From NCBI GenBank assembly GCA_002384315.1, contig DGBL01000049.1, positions 1,679 to 9,270 on the forward strand: 7,592 nt of DNA. Reading direction: 5' to 3'. A program made the position numbers and the translations under genes. The stretch comes from Micrococcaceae bacterium UBA4005 (lineage in GTDB: Bacteria > Actinomycetota > Actinomycetes > Actinomycetales > Micrococcaceae). Below are positions 1 to 6,132 of this stretch, piece by piece; position 1 is the stretch's first letter, and each line of letters starts with the position of its first letter. A model generated the notes under the pieces. That model was not told the DNA's origin. It ran no database searches and was given only the letters and a program-made list of their open reading frames with translations.

Positions 1-515
1 GTGATGGACAGCGCGCCCTGCGGGGTCCCGTGGTAAGCGACCGCCCGCGAAATCACCTTGGTCTTGTTCGGCTTTCCGGTGAGCTTGAAGTAATTCTTCG
101 CCAGCTTCCAGGCGCTTTCCACGGCATCGCCGCCGCCGGTGGTGAAAAATACCCGGTTCAGGTCGCCGGGGGCGTAATGGGCCAGCCGTTCAGCAAGTTC
201 GATGGCGGCCGGGTGGGCGTAGGACCACAAAGGCATGAAGGCCAGCTCGCGGGCCTGCTTCGCTGCGGCCTGGGCCAATTCCTCGCGCCCGTGGCCTACC
301 TGCACCACGAACAGGCCGGAGAGCCCGTCGATGTATTCGCGGCCCTGGTCGTCGTAAATCAGGTGGCCTTCGCCCCGGGTAATCACCGGGACGGTGCCGC
401 CCTCGTTCAGGTGGGAATGCCTCGCCATATGCATCCACAAGTGGTCCCGGGCCGCCTGCTGGCGGTCCGTTCCGCGTGCGGTGGTGAACGTTCTCGGGTG
501 GGTGGGCTGTGTCAT
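1..515 (-). CDS. Class III (PLP-dependent) aminotransferase, N-terminal part, cut by window edge
   Basis: The first 171 residues of a fold-type I class III aminotransferase are visible; the gene runs off the left edge with no stop, so it is partial only because of the window. It starts with ATG at 515, overlapping the stop of the upstream regulator gene as ATGA. Visible landmarks are the N-terminal domain with YDDQGREYIDGLSG (about 54-67), a TTGGGDAVESAWKLAKNYF stretch (about 125-143) corresponding to the family's PLP-phosphate-binding GSEA region, and SRAVAYHG (about 156-163), whose Tyr-His is the usual cofactor-stacking motif. The catalytic lysine lies beyond the edge. Family members transfer the terminal amino group of putrescine, GABA, beta-alanine or similar amines to pyruvate or 2-oxoglutarate. 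The adjacent polyamine-type importer makes a putrescine or GABA-type substrate most likely, but this is inference from context; the N-terminal half does not fix substrate. Cytoplasmic. Confidence 0.9.
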   Translation of the reverse strand, partial: MTQPTHPRTFTTARGTDRQQAARDHLWMHMARHSHLNEGGTVPVITRGEGHLIYDDQGREYIDGLSGLFVVQVGHGREELAQAAAKQARELAFMPLWSYAHPAAIELAERLAHYAPGDLNRVFFTTGGGDAVESAWKLAKNYFKLTGKPNKTKVISRAVAYHGTPQGALSI

Positions 516-997
516 CGGGTTCCCCAGTTGTATGCCTGCTTGCGCAGGGAGAGGTACATGAAGGTTTCGGTGCCGGCAACGCCGGAGATACTGCGGATCT
601 CATTGATGACCCGCAGCAGATCGTGGTCGTTCTCGCAGATGACCTCGGCGAGGATGTCGAACGAACCGCCGGTCACCACGCAGTAGGAGATCTGGGACAA
701 GGCGGAAATTTCATCGGCCACCTTCAGGAGGTCGGCCTCCGCCCGGATGCCGAGCATTGCTTGGCGCGAAAAACCCAGTTGTAGCGGATCGGTCACCGCG
801 ACAATCTGCATCATTCCGCTCTCCACCATCTTCTGCACGCGCTGACGTACGGCAGCTTCGGAGAGGCCAACGGCCTTTCCGATCGCGCCGTAAGACCGCC
901 GCCCATCCGCCTGCAGTTGTTCGATGATGGCTTTGGAAACGTCGTCGACCGCACCGTTGACGGGAGGAACCGGGGTATTGCCTGGCGCGGGGGACAT
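512..997 (-). CDS. Lrp/AsnC-family transcriptional regulator
   Basis: This encodes a 161-residue protein, the normal length for the Lrp/AsnC family. After a short Pro-rich tail (1-17), DDVSKAIIEQLQADGRRSYG (about 18-37) begins the N-terminal domain, and the helix-turn-helix covers about 36-57 (GKAVGLSEAAVRQRVQKM). The RAM effector-binding and oligomerisation domain covers about 78-152, including VVTGGSFDILAEV (107-119). The reading frame stays open far upstream, to about 1399, but that extension has no family similarity and crosses the divergent promoter region, so ATG at 997 is chosen; no good Shine-Dalgarno precedes it. The stop overlaps the aminotransferase start by 4 bp, implying one transcript. 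Divergent placement from the transporter operon suggests it controls both sides. Lrp-type proteins often autoregulate and respond to small amino compounds; the ligand here is unknown. Confidence 0.92.
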   Translation of the reverse strand: MSPAPGNTPVPPVNGAVDDVSKAIIEQLQADGRRSYGAIGKAVGLSEAAVRQRVQKMVESGMMQIVAVTDPLQLGFSRQAMLGIRAEADLLKVADEISALSQISYCVVTGGSFDILAEVICENDHDLLRVINEIRSISGVAGTETFMYLSLRKQAYNWGTR

Positions 998-1052
998 GTA
1001 GCCATTGAAACTGTTGTCCGGCCGCAACGCAACCCCATATCCACTAATCCGG

Positions 1053-1095
1053 TTGATTATTTCGTTATATTCGCCTAAATCCGTTGAATAATAAA
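1053..1095. promoter_or_regulatory. AT-rich imperfect dyad, candidate Lrp-type operator
   Basis: The arms TT-n-ATTATT (1053-1061) and AATAAT-n-AA (1087-1095) are mirror complements around position 1074, with a 25-base centre that is mostly unpaired. The left arm is beside the leftward -10 candidate and the right arm covers part of the rightward -35 candidate. Lrp/AsnC proteins commonly bind degenerate AT-rich dyads and wrap DNA in such divergent regions. Assignment to the neighbouring regulator is inference; AT-rich promoter DNA can produce such dyads by chance. Confidence 0.35.
1064..1069 (-). promoter_or_regulatory. Candidate -10 element of the regulator/aminotransferase promoter
   Basis: Read on the minus strand this is TATAAC, 5 of 6 matches to TATAAT, in an AT-rich patch that contrasts with the GC-rich surroundings. 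Transcription would start near 1057, giving a leader of about 60 nt to the ATG at 997. No convincing -35 hexamer lies 16-18 bases upstream, so the promoter may depend on an activator. Inferred by eye. Confidence 0.4.
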
Positions 1096-1112
1096 AACTT
1101 TTGTCCGATAAC
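1084..1112 (+). promoter_or_regulatory. Candidate promoter of the polyamine transporter operon
   Basis: TTGAAT at 1084-1089 (4 of 6 to TTGACA) is followed after exactly 17 bases by GATAAC at 1107-1112 (4 of 6 to TATAAT). Transcription would start near 1119, leaving a leader of about 66 nt before the binding-protein start. The -35 element lies within the right arm of the AT-rich dyad, so occupancy of that dyad would be expected to interfere with it. Inferred by eye. Confidence 0.45.
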
Positions 1113-1173
1113 ACTTGTGAATGGTGGGTTCGCTCTGGAAGTATGATGCGCACCACATGTTCAGATATCGAGC

Positions 1174-1179
1174 AGGGAG
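1174..1179 (+). promoter_or_regulatory. Ribosome binding site that decides the binding-protein start
   Basis: AGGGAG sits 5 bases before ATG 1185 and 8 bases before the adjacent ATG 1188. It argues against the longer in-frame starts at TTG 1101, which would overlap the -10 region, and at ATG 1143/1146, where the purine run is only one to four bases away. Confidence 0.65.
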
Positions 1180-1184
1180 CCGCC

Positions 1185-2402
1185 ATGATGCCCACATCCC
1201 CACCCGAAGATCCATACCTACGACGCCTGGTTGCCGCCCAGCTAACGCGCCGGCGGCTGTTGGCCGGGGCCGGTGGCCTCAGCTTGGCCGGACTGCTTGC
1301 CGCCTGCGGTACAGGCGGATCCGGCGGGACCTCCCCTAGCGGCGGCGCGCAAGCGGTGGAGGATCTCTCCGAATCGGAGAAGATCGTCAACTGGGCCAAC
1401 TGGACTCTTTACCTTGACTACGACGACACGACACAGAAGTATCCGACCCTCGAAGCGTTCACGGCGGCGTCCGGTATCGACGTGAACTACTCCGAGGACA
1501 TCGACAGCAACACAGGATACTTCGGCAAGGTCCAGGCGCAGCTCGCCTCGGGCAAGGACATCGGCCAGGACATCATCACGGTGACCGACTGGATGGCCGA
1601 CCGGATGATACGGCTCGGCTTCACCCAAGAGCTGAACCACGCCAATATTCCCAACGCCAAAAACATCCTGGCTAACCTGCAGGACGTCGGCTTCGACCCC
1701 GGTCGCAAACACTCGCTCACCTGGCAGTCCGGTTTCGCCGGGATCGCGTGGAACAAGGAAGCCGTGCCGGGAGGCCTGAAGACTGTCGCCGACCTCTGGA
1801 AGCCTGAGCTCAAGGGCCGGGTCGAGGTCCTCGACGAAATGCGCGACACCATGGGCCTGCTCATGATGGAAAACGGCGTAAATATCGAGGAAAACTGGGG
1901 CACGGACGAATTCGAAAACGCCCTCGATGTCCTACGCAAGCAGATCGCGAGCGGGCAGATCCGGCAGGTCAAGGGGAATTCCTACAAGGAAGACCTGATC
2001 TCCGGGGATGCGCTTGCCGTGATCGCCTGGTCCGGGGACATCACGCAGCTGAACTTCGAGGAAGGCGACAAATGGGAGTTCGCCATCCCGGAGGCCGGCG
2101 GGACACTATGGTCTGACAACATGCTGGTTCCCGTCGCTTCGCCGCACAAGACCAATGCGGAGAAGCTCATGGACTACTATTACGATCCGGTCAATGCAGC
2201 CACCGTTGCCGCCTACGTCAACTACATCTGCCCGGTGGAAGGCGCCCGCGAGGCGATGGAGGCGATCGACCCCGAACTTGTGGACAACCCGCTGATATTC
2301 CCCACGGAGGAATATCTCGCCAACGTCCAGGTAGTCCGCTCGCTCTCCGCCGATGAAGACACCGAATTCAGCTCCCTGTTCCAGAAAGCGATCGGGGTTT
2401 GA
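1185..2402 (+). CDS. potD: Spermidine/putrescine-type ABC transporter substrate-binding lipoprotein (PotD/PotF family)
   Basis: This 405-residue protein should be the membrane-anchored extracellular receptor of the importer. The N-terminus carries a twin-arginine motif TRRRLLAG (21-28), a hydrophobic core and a lipobox LAAC (38-41), so export through Tat and lipidation at Cys41 are predicted, followed by a Gly/Ser linker (to about 55). The mature domain shows PotD/PotF family marks: NWANWTLYLD (69-78), YFGKVQAQL (112-120), AWSGD (281-285), WSDNMLVPV (309-317) and a PHKTNAEKLMDYYYDP stretch (320-335). The Trp and acidic residues in the AWSGD and WSDN segments correspond to regions that hold the amine ligand in PotD/PotF. 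ATG 1185 or 1188 is chosen on the AGGGAG site; a longer frame back to TTG 1101 is not supported. Its stop shares one base with the ATPase start. The ligand is probably a di- or polyamine, but exact specificity cannot be read from sequence; a related amine is possible. Confidence 0.92.
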   Translation: MMPTSPPEDPYLRRLVAAQLTRRRLLAGAGGLSLAGLLAACGTGGSGGTSPSGGAQAVEDLSESEKIVNWANWTLYLDYDDTTQKYPTLEAFTAASGIDVNYSEDIDSNTGYFGKVQAQLASGKDIGQDIITVTDWMADRMIRLGFTQELNHANIPNAKNILANLQDVGFDPGRKHSLTWQSGFAGIAWNKEAVPGGLKTVADLWKPELKGRVEVLDEMRDTMGLLMMENGVNIEENWGTDEFENALDVLRKQIASGQIRQVKGNSYKEDLISGDALAVIAWSGDITQLNFEEGDKWEFAIPEAGGTLWSDNMLVPVASPHKTNAEKLMDYYYDPVNAATVAAYVNYICPVEGAREAMEAIDPELVDNPLIFPTEEYLANVQVVRSLSADEDTEFSSLFQKAIGV

Positions 2403-3565
2403 TGATTCAGGAGCACGTTGGCGTCGGCGCAGTCAAAACAGCCGCTGACGCCAACGGTGCGGATTTGAGCCTCCGCTCGATCTGCAAGCGGTTCGCGGAT
2501 TTCGTCGCAGTGGACAATCTGGACTTGACCATCCCTGCAGGCTCTTTCTTCGCCCTGCTCGGCCCCTCCGGGTGCGGCAAAACCACGACGTTGCGGATGG
2601 TGGCAGGGCTGGAGCAGCCGACGGCGGGGACCATCAGCATCGGCGGGAAGGACATCACGCACACCAGCGCCCATGAACGTCCGGTCAACACCGTCTTCCA
2701 GAACTACGCATTGTTCCCGCATATGAACGTACTGGACAATGTGGCCTTCGGGTTGCGGCGGCGGAAAGTCCGGGACGCGCACGCCGAAGCCAGAGGGGCA
2801 CTGAAACTGGTGGAACTGGAGCATCTGGCCAGCCGTAGGCCGGCGCAGCTCTCCGGCGGCCAACAGCAGCGGGTGGCGCTGGCCCGTGCGATCGTGAACC
2901 GCCCGGCTGTGCTGCTGCTGGACGAACCGCTCGGGGCCCTGGACATGAAGCTGCGACGCCAGATGCAGGTGGAGTTGAAGAACATCCAGAACGAAGTGGG
3001 ACTGACCTTCGTGCATGTCACCCACGATCAGGAAGAGGCCATGACCATGGCGGACACCGTGGCCGTGATGAACGGGGGCCGGGTGGAGCAGTTGGGGGCT
3101 CCGCAGGAGCTGTATGGACTGCCGCGTACCGCTTTCGTAGCGAATTTCCTTGGCAAATCCAACCTGATTTCCGGTCAGATCATCGAGGATCGGGGGGACG
3201 CCGTCGTCGTCGCCGCCCACGGAAGCCGGTTGATAGTGCTCAAGGATCGCGCGACCAGCCACCACGGTCACGTGCTGGTGGGAATCAGGCCGGAAAAACT
3301 GTCCATGCTCCGTCCGCAGGACGCCGACCCGAGCGCCGCCAACACGCTCTCCGGGCGTGTCGCCGATGTCTCGTTCACCGGGGTGAGCACCGAGTACTCG
3401 GTGGAGGTCCCCGGCATCGGCACCATGGGCGTCTTCAGCCAGAATTACGGGACCCAGCAGGTGCAACCCGGCGAGAATGTCGTGCTCAACTGGGACTCCG
3501 CCTACGCCTTCGGTCTGGGCGGAGACCAGGACTCCCGCGCCGGTGCCGGGCAGGACGCCGGCTGA
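2402..3565 (+). CDS. potA: Polyamine-type ABC transporter ATPase (PotA/PotG family)
   Basis: This 387-residue protein is the cytoplasmic ATPase that drives import. All nucleotide-binding motifs are intact: Walker A GPSGCGKT (54-61), Q-loop Gln at about 100, signature LSGGQ (150-154), Walker B LLLDEP (171-176) with the D-loop GALD following, and the H-loop His at about 208 in VTHDQEEAM. The C-terminal third, from about 235, is a TOBE-type regulatory domain typical of PotA, MalK and FbpC-like ATPases, including [11 protein letters not shown]. The length fits the family. ATG 2402 overlaps the binding-protein stop as TGATG; an in-frame TTG at 2399 is an alternative start that would add one residue. 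The overlap and a purine-rich GATCGGGG stretch just upstream imply translational coupling. The C-terminus ends in a Gly/Asp/Ala-rich tail with no evident motif. Confidence 0.95.
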   Translation: MIQEHVGVGAVKTAADANGADLSLRSICKRFADFVAVDNLDLTIPAGSFFALLGPSGCGKTTTLRMVAGLEQPTAGTISIGGKDITHTSAHERPVNTVFQNYALFPHMNVLDNVAFGLRRRKVRDAHAEARGALKLVELEHLASRRPAQLSGGQQQRVALARAIVNRPAVLLLDEPLGALDMKLRRQMQVELKNIQNEVGLTFVHVTHDQEEAMTMADTVAVMNGGRVEQLGAPQELYGLPRTAFVANFLGKSNLISGQIIEDRGDAVVVAAHGSRLIVLKDRATSHHGHVLVGIRPEKLSMLRPQDADPSAANTLSGRVADVSFTGVSTEYSVEVPGIGTMGVFSQNYGTQQVQPGENVVLNWDSAYAFGLGGDQDSRAGAGQDAG

Positions 3566-4497
3566 TGGCGCTGCTTGCTGGCGAACGGAAAAGCCCGGTC
3601 ATCCACCAGCGCGGTGCCGATGAAATCAGTAGCGCGAAACGCAGGAGCAGGATCGGGTACCTGCTGATCCTTCCCGGCTTCATCTTCCTGCTGCTTTTCT
3701 TCGTGCTGCCGGTTTTCTCGCTGTTGGCAACCTCGCTCTATACGAAACCCCCGGGGGCGGACATCGGCCAGTTCGCGCCGGCGTTGCAGTTCAGCAACTA
3801 CACCGATGTGCTCAGCGGTTACTGGCCCGAATTCCTGCGCTCATTCGGTTTCGCGCTCGTCGCCACCGTCGCCGCGCTGCTGATCGGTTACCCGATGGCC
3901 TACCTCGTGGCCGTTCGGCTGCGCGGGCATGCGCTGCTGCAGGGGATTCTCCTAGTACTGATCATCGCGCCGTTTTTCACGAGTTTCATTCTGCGCACCC
4001 AGGCGTGGAAACAGATCCTTGCCGACGAAGGACCGGTGGTGGCTGTGCTGCGTGCCGTGTCGCTCCTACCTCCCGATGGACGGCTCACGGCAACGGCCTT
4101 CGCCGTTGTGTGCGGGCTGACCTACAACTTCCTGCCGTTTATGACCCTACCGATCTATGCCAACCTCGAGCGCCTGGACACCCGGCTCATCGAAGCCGGA
4201 AACGATCTCTACGCGAGCCCGGCCACCACCTTTCGCACCGTAACACTGCCACTGTCCATGCCCGGGGTGATCGCAGGGACGCTGCTGACGTTCATCCCCG
4301 CGGCGGGCGACTACATCAACTCGGCACTGTTGGGCAACAACCAGGACACCACCATGATCGGCCAGGTTATCGACTCGCTATTCTTCCGCGTGGTCGACTA
4401 CCCGGGGGCCTCCGCGCTGTCCTTCGTACTGATGCTGGCGATTCTGTTCCTGGTGATTCTGTATGTCCGGCGCTTCGGCACCAAGGAAATATTGTGA
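3565..4497 (+). CDS. potB: Polyamine-type ABC transporter permease, PotB/PotH type
   Basis: This 310-residue integral membrane protein forms half of the translocation pore. About six transmembrane segments can be seen, near 31-55, 93-116, 123-144, 174-196, 231-250 and 283-301, after a charged cytoplasmic N-terminus of about 29 residues. The EAA loop that docks on the ATPase is EAGNDLYASPATTFRTVTLP (210-229), with the usual Glu-Ala-x3 core and the downstream Pro. AAGDYINSALLG (246-257) is characteristic of the first permease of PotABCD-type systems. ATG 3565 overlaps the ATPase stop by one base (TGATG). Length and topology are normal, and nothing suggests damage. Confidence 0.93.
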   Translation: MALLAGERKSPVIHQRGADEISSAKRRSRIGYLLILPGFIFLLLFFVLPVFSLLATSLYTKPPGADIGQFAPALQFSNYTDVLSGYWPEFLRSFGFALVATVAALLIGYPMAYLVAVRLRGHALLQGILLVLIIAPFFTSFILRTQAWKQILADEGPVVAVLRAVSLLPPDGRLTATAFAVVCGLTYNFLPFMTLPIYANLERLDTRLIEAGNDLYASPATTFRTVTLPLSMPGVIAGTLLTFIPAAGDYINSALLGNNQDTTMIGQVIDSLFFRVVDYPGASALSFVLMLAILFLVILYVRRFGTKEIL

Positions 4498-5321
4498 GTG
4501 CCGGAACTGCTGGGAGCGCGCTGCTGCGGCAGGTTCTCGGGCGCTGGCTGATTCCCCTCATTGGGGGAATGGCTTTCCTCTTCCTGCTGGTCCCGATCGC
4601 CTACGTCTTCGCGTTCTCCTTCAACGACGCCGGCCGCACCAACCTGACCTGGCGCGGTTTTACCCTGGATAACTGGCGCAACCCTTGCGGGGCTCCGGCG
4701 GTATGCGAATCGCTGGCGAACAGTCTGCAGATCGGTGCAACCGCCACAGTACTCGCCACAATCCTGGGCACGGCGATCGCCATCGGCCTGGTGCGCTACC
4801 GCTTCCGGTTCAACGCGACCGCGAATATGCTCATCTTCCTGCCCCTGGCCACCCCGGAAGTGGTGCTGGGAGCGTCCCTGCTGGCCCAGTTCCTCAATGT
4901 CGGCGCGGAGCTCGGGATGGGGACCATCATCATCGCCCACACCATGTTCTGCATCTCCTTCGTGGTGGTGACCGTCAAGGCGCGCGTGGCCAGCCTGGAC
5001 CCGCAACTTGAGCAGGCTGCGGCCGATCTTTATGCCACGCCGTTCCAGGCGTTCTGGAGAGTGACTTTCCCCCTGCTGCTGCCCGGAATCGTGGCCGCCG
5101 CGCTGCTGGCCTTTGCTATCAGTTTCGACGATTTCATCATCACCAATTTCAATTCCGGCAGTGCGGACACCTTCCCCAAATTCGTGTATGTGGCCGCGAC
5201 CAGGGGCATCCCCGCTCAGGCTAATGTCATCGGCTCCGCCATGTTCATCATCGCGCTGCTGATCGTCATCGGCGGGCAGATCCTCGCCGCCCGGCGCGCC
5301 AAGCTCCTGGCGGCGCTGTAA
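4494..5321 (+). CDS. potC: Polyamine-type ABC transporter permease, PotC/PotI type
   Basis: This 275-residue membrane protein is the second half of the pore. Six hydrophobic segments are visible, roughly 18-42, 78-101, 111-134, 141-161, 195-216 and 244-265. The EAA loop is EQAAADLYATPFQAFWRVTF (173-192), and SFDDFIITNF (210-219) is a hallmark of PotC/PotI-type permeases. The start is GTG 4494, overlapping the potB stop as GTGA; AAGGAA at 4483-4488 lies 5 bases upstream. The frame stays open upstream inside potB back to about 4005, but that part is potB read out of frame and gives no membrane protein. The extracellular loop has NPCGAPAVCESLANS (63-77), whose two Cys could pair; this is a guess. 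It is the last gene of the operon, followed by a strong hairpin. Confidence 0.93.
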   Translation: MSAGTAGSALLRQVLGRWLIPLIGGMAFLFLLVPIAYVFAFSFNDAGRTNLTWRGFTLDNWRNPCGAPAVCESLANSLQIGATATVLATILGTAIAIGLVRYRFRFNATANMLIFLPLATPEVVLGASLLAQFLNVGAELGMGTIIIAHTMFCISFVVVTVKARVASLDPQLEQAAADLYATPFQAFWRVTFPLLLPGIVAAALLAFAISFDDFIITNFNSGSADTFPKFVYVAATRGIPAQANVIGSAMFIIALLIVIGGQILAARRAKLLAAL

Positions 5322-5378
5322 CAAATCAAGACGGAGGCAAATCTGATCTATGGATTGGCATCGTCCAGCCGCTTTGCG

Positions 5379-5407
5379 CCTAGCCCGGGCGCAGCCCGGG
5401 GCTGAGG
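5379..5407 (+). terminator. GC-rich hairpin after the transporter operon, probable terminator
   Basis: The left arm CCTAGCCCGGGC (5379-5390) pairs fully with 5394-5407 across a GCA loop, giving 12 base pairs with two single bulged Gs at 5401 and 5404. No T-run follows, so it is not a textbook intrinsic terminator, but strong U-less hairpins downstream of operons are common in actinobacteria. It lies 57 bases after the potC stop. It might instead act only as an mRNA 3' stabiliser. Confidence 0.55.
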
Positions 5408-5428
5408 CACAATTTGTATGCACGGTGA

Positions 5429-5457
5429 TTGTTAGACAGTCTAACTAATGTAATACT
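5429..5457 (+). promoter_or_regulatory. Candidate promoter of the ECF sigma gene
   Basis: TTGTTA at 5429-5434 (4 of 6) and AATACT at 5452-5457 (4 of 6) are separated by 17 bases. Transcription would start near 5464, about 85 nt before the ATG at 5548. The hexamers are weak individually; the spacing and the overlapping palindrome are the main support. Confidence 0.35.
5431..5445. promoter_or_regulatory. Perfect 15-base palindrome, candidate repressor operator (TetR style)
   Basis: GTTAGAC and GTCTAAC are exact inverted repeats around a single central base. The site covers most of the -35 hexamer and half the spacer of the candidate sigma promoter, the classic place for a repressor. Short perfect dyads of this kind, with TTAGAC arms, are typical for TetR-family operators. 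No TetR gene is in the window, so the regulator would be encoded elsewhere. Arm size is too small for a useful transcription terminator. Confidence 0.55.
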
Positions 5458-5547
5458 TGCTTGCGTGGATACTTCGCCGAACCCGAGAACCTGCTGTGGC
5501 ACTGTTCTCCCCGCGCCTGCCTCCGTCAGTGGCGGGCGTCACTGACC

Positions 5548-6132
5548 ATGTCAACCGTCGAGGCCAACACTGAGACCCTTGCGGGGCTGCTTGGCCGGGT
5601 CGCTGAGGGTGACCACCAGGCGTTCAGTGCCCTCTATGAACAGACTTCCCGCCGCGTTTACGCGCTCGTTCTGCGGGTCGTCCAGAATCCGGCGATGTCG
5701 GCAGAGGTGGTTCAGGAGGTTTATCTGCAGGTGTGGATGCTTGCGCACACGTACAACGCGGAGCTGGGAACTCCGCAGAACTGGATTTTTACCGTCGCCC
5801 ACCGTCGTGCAGTCGATCGTGTCCGCAGTGAGCAGAGCGCCGTTGGGCGGGACGCCCGCTACGGGTTGCGTGCCCACGCACTGCGGGACGATACCGTCGA
5901 TGAGTCCGTGCACCGCACGCTGATGTCCGAGAGTGTGGTGCGTTCCATGGCGGCGTTGACGGCCCGCCAAGCCGAAGCGATCCGCCTAGCCTTTTATGGT
6001 GGTCTCACCTACGCCGAGGTTGCGGAGACGCTGAAGCTGAAGCTGCCCACCGTGAAGTCCCGTATCCGTTCCGGATTGATCAGGCTCCGGGACGCGCTGG
6101 AAGCGGATGGCTACGACGCCCACGCGCGTTAG
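5548..6132 (+). CDS. sigK: ECF RNA polymerase sigma factor, SigK-like (ECF19 type)
   Basis: This 194-residue protein would redirect RNA polymerase to a small regulon. Region 2 covers about 25-93, including VVQEVYLQVW (54-63) and the strongly SigK-like TVAHRRAVDRVRSEQ (82-96) followed by RYG (104-106). Region 4 covers about 128-186, with AFYGGLTYAEVAETL (148-162) and the helix-turn-helix end LPTVKSRIRSGLIRLRD (166-182). These segments resemble Mycobacterium SigK as I recall it; the subgroup is an inference. ATG 5548 is chosen because family similarity starts soon after it; the Shine-Dalgarno is poor, and the only in-frame alternative, TTG 5461, is too close to the predicted transcription start. 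SigK-type factors are normally held by the membrane anti-sigma RskA encoded just downstream; here the downstream gene is a convergent ammonium transporter and no RskA gene is present. Its stop overlaps that gene's stop by 4 bp on the opposite strand. Confidence 0.88.
   Translation: MSTVEANTETLAGLLGRVAEGDHQAFSALYEQTSRRVYALVLRVVQNPAMSAEVVQEVYLQVWMLAHTYNAELGTPQNWIFTVAHRRAVDRVRSEQSAVGRDARYGLRAHALRDDTVDESVHRTLMSESVVRSMAALTARQAEAIRLAFYGGLTYAEVAETLKLKLPTVKSRIRSGLIRLRDALEADGYDAHAR

Noticed and set aside
998..1399. N-terminal extension of the Lrp-type protein up to 295 residues
   Set aside because: The added residues resemble no regulator domain, cross the divergent promoter region and run antisense into the binding-protein gene. 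Family length fits ATG 997.
2222..3466. A 414-codon open frame on the minus strand, antisense to the end of potD and most of potA
   Set aside because: It is His/Gln/Arg-rich with no recognisable domain, and lies opposite an intact, clearly recognisable ATPase. Long antisense frames are expected in GC-rich DNA.
4005..4493. Upstream extension of the potC frame within potB
   Set aside because: It is the shifted frame of potB, Arg/His/Pro-rich with no membrane segments; GTG 4494 with AAGGAA gives a normal PotC.
4398..5423. A 341-codon minus-strand open frame opposite potC
   Set aside because: Composition is low-complexity Gly/Asp/Gln/Arg without domains, and potC on the other strand has all family motifs; it is a codon-bias shadow.
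5431..5445. The palindrome as a terminator for the transporter operon
   Set aside because: Arms are only 7 bp, the loop would be one base and no T-run follows; the GC-rich hairpin at 5379-5407 is the better candidate.
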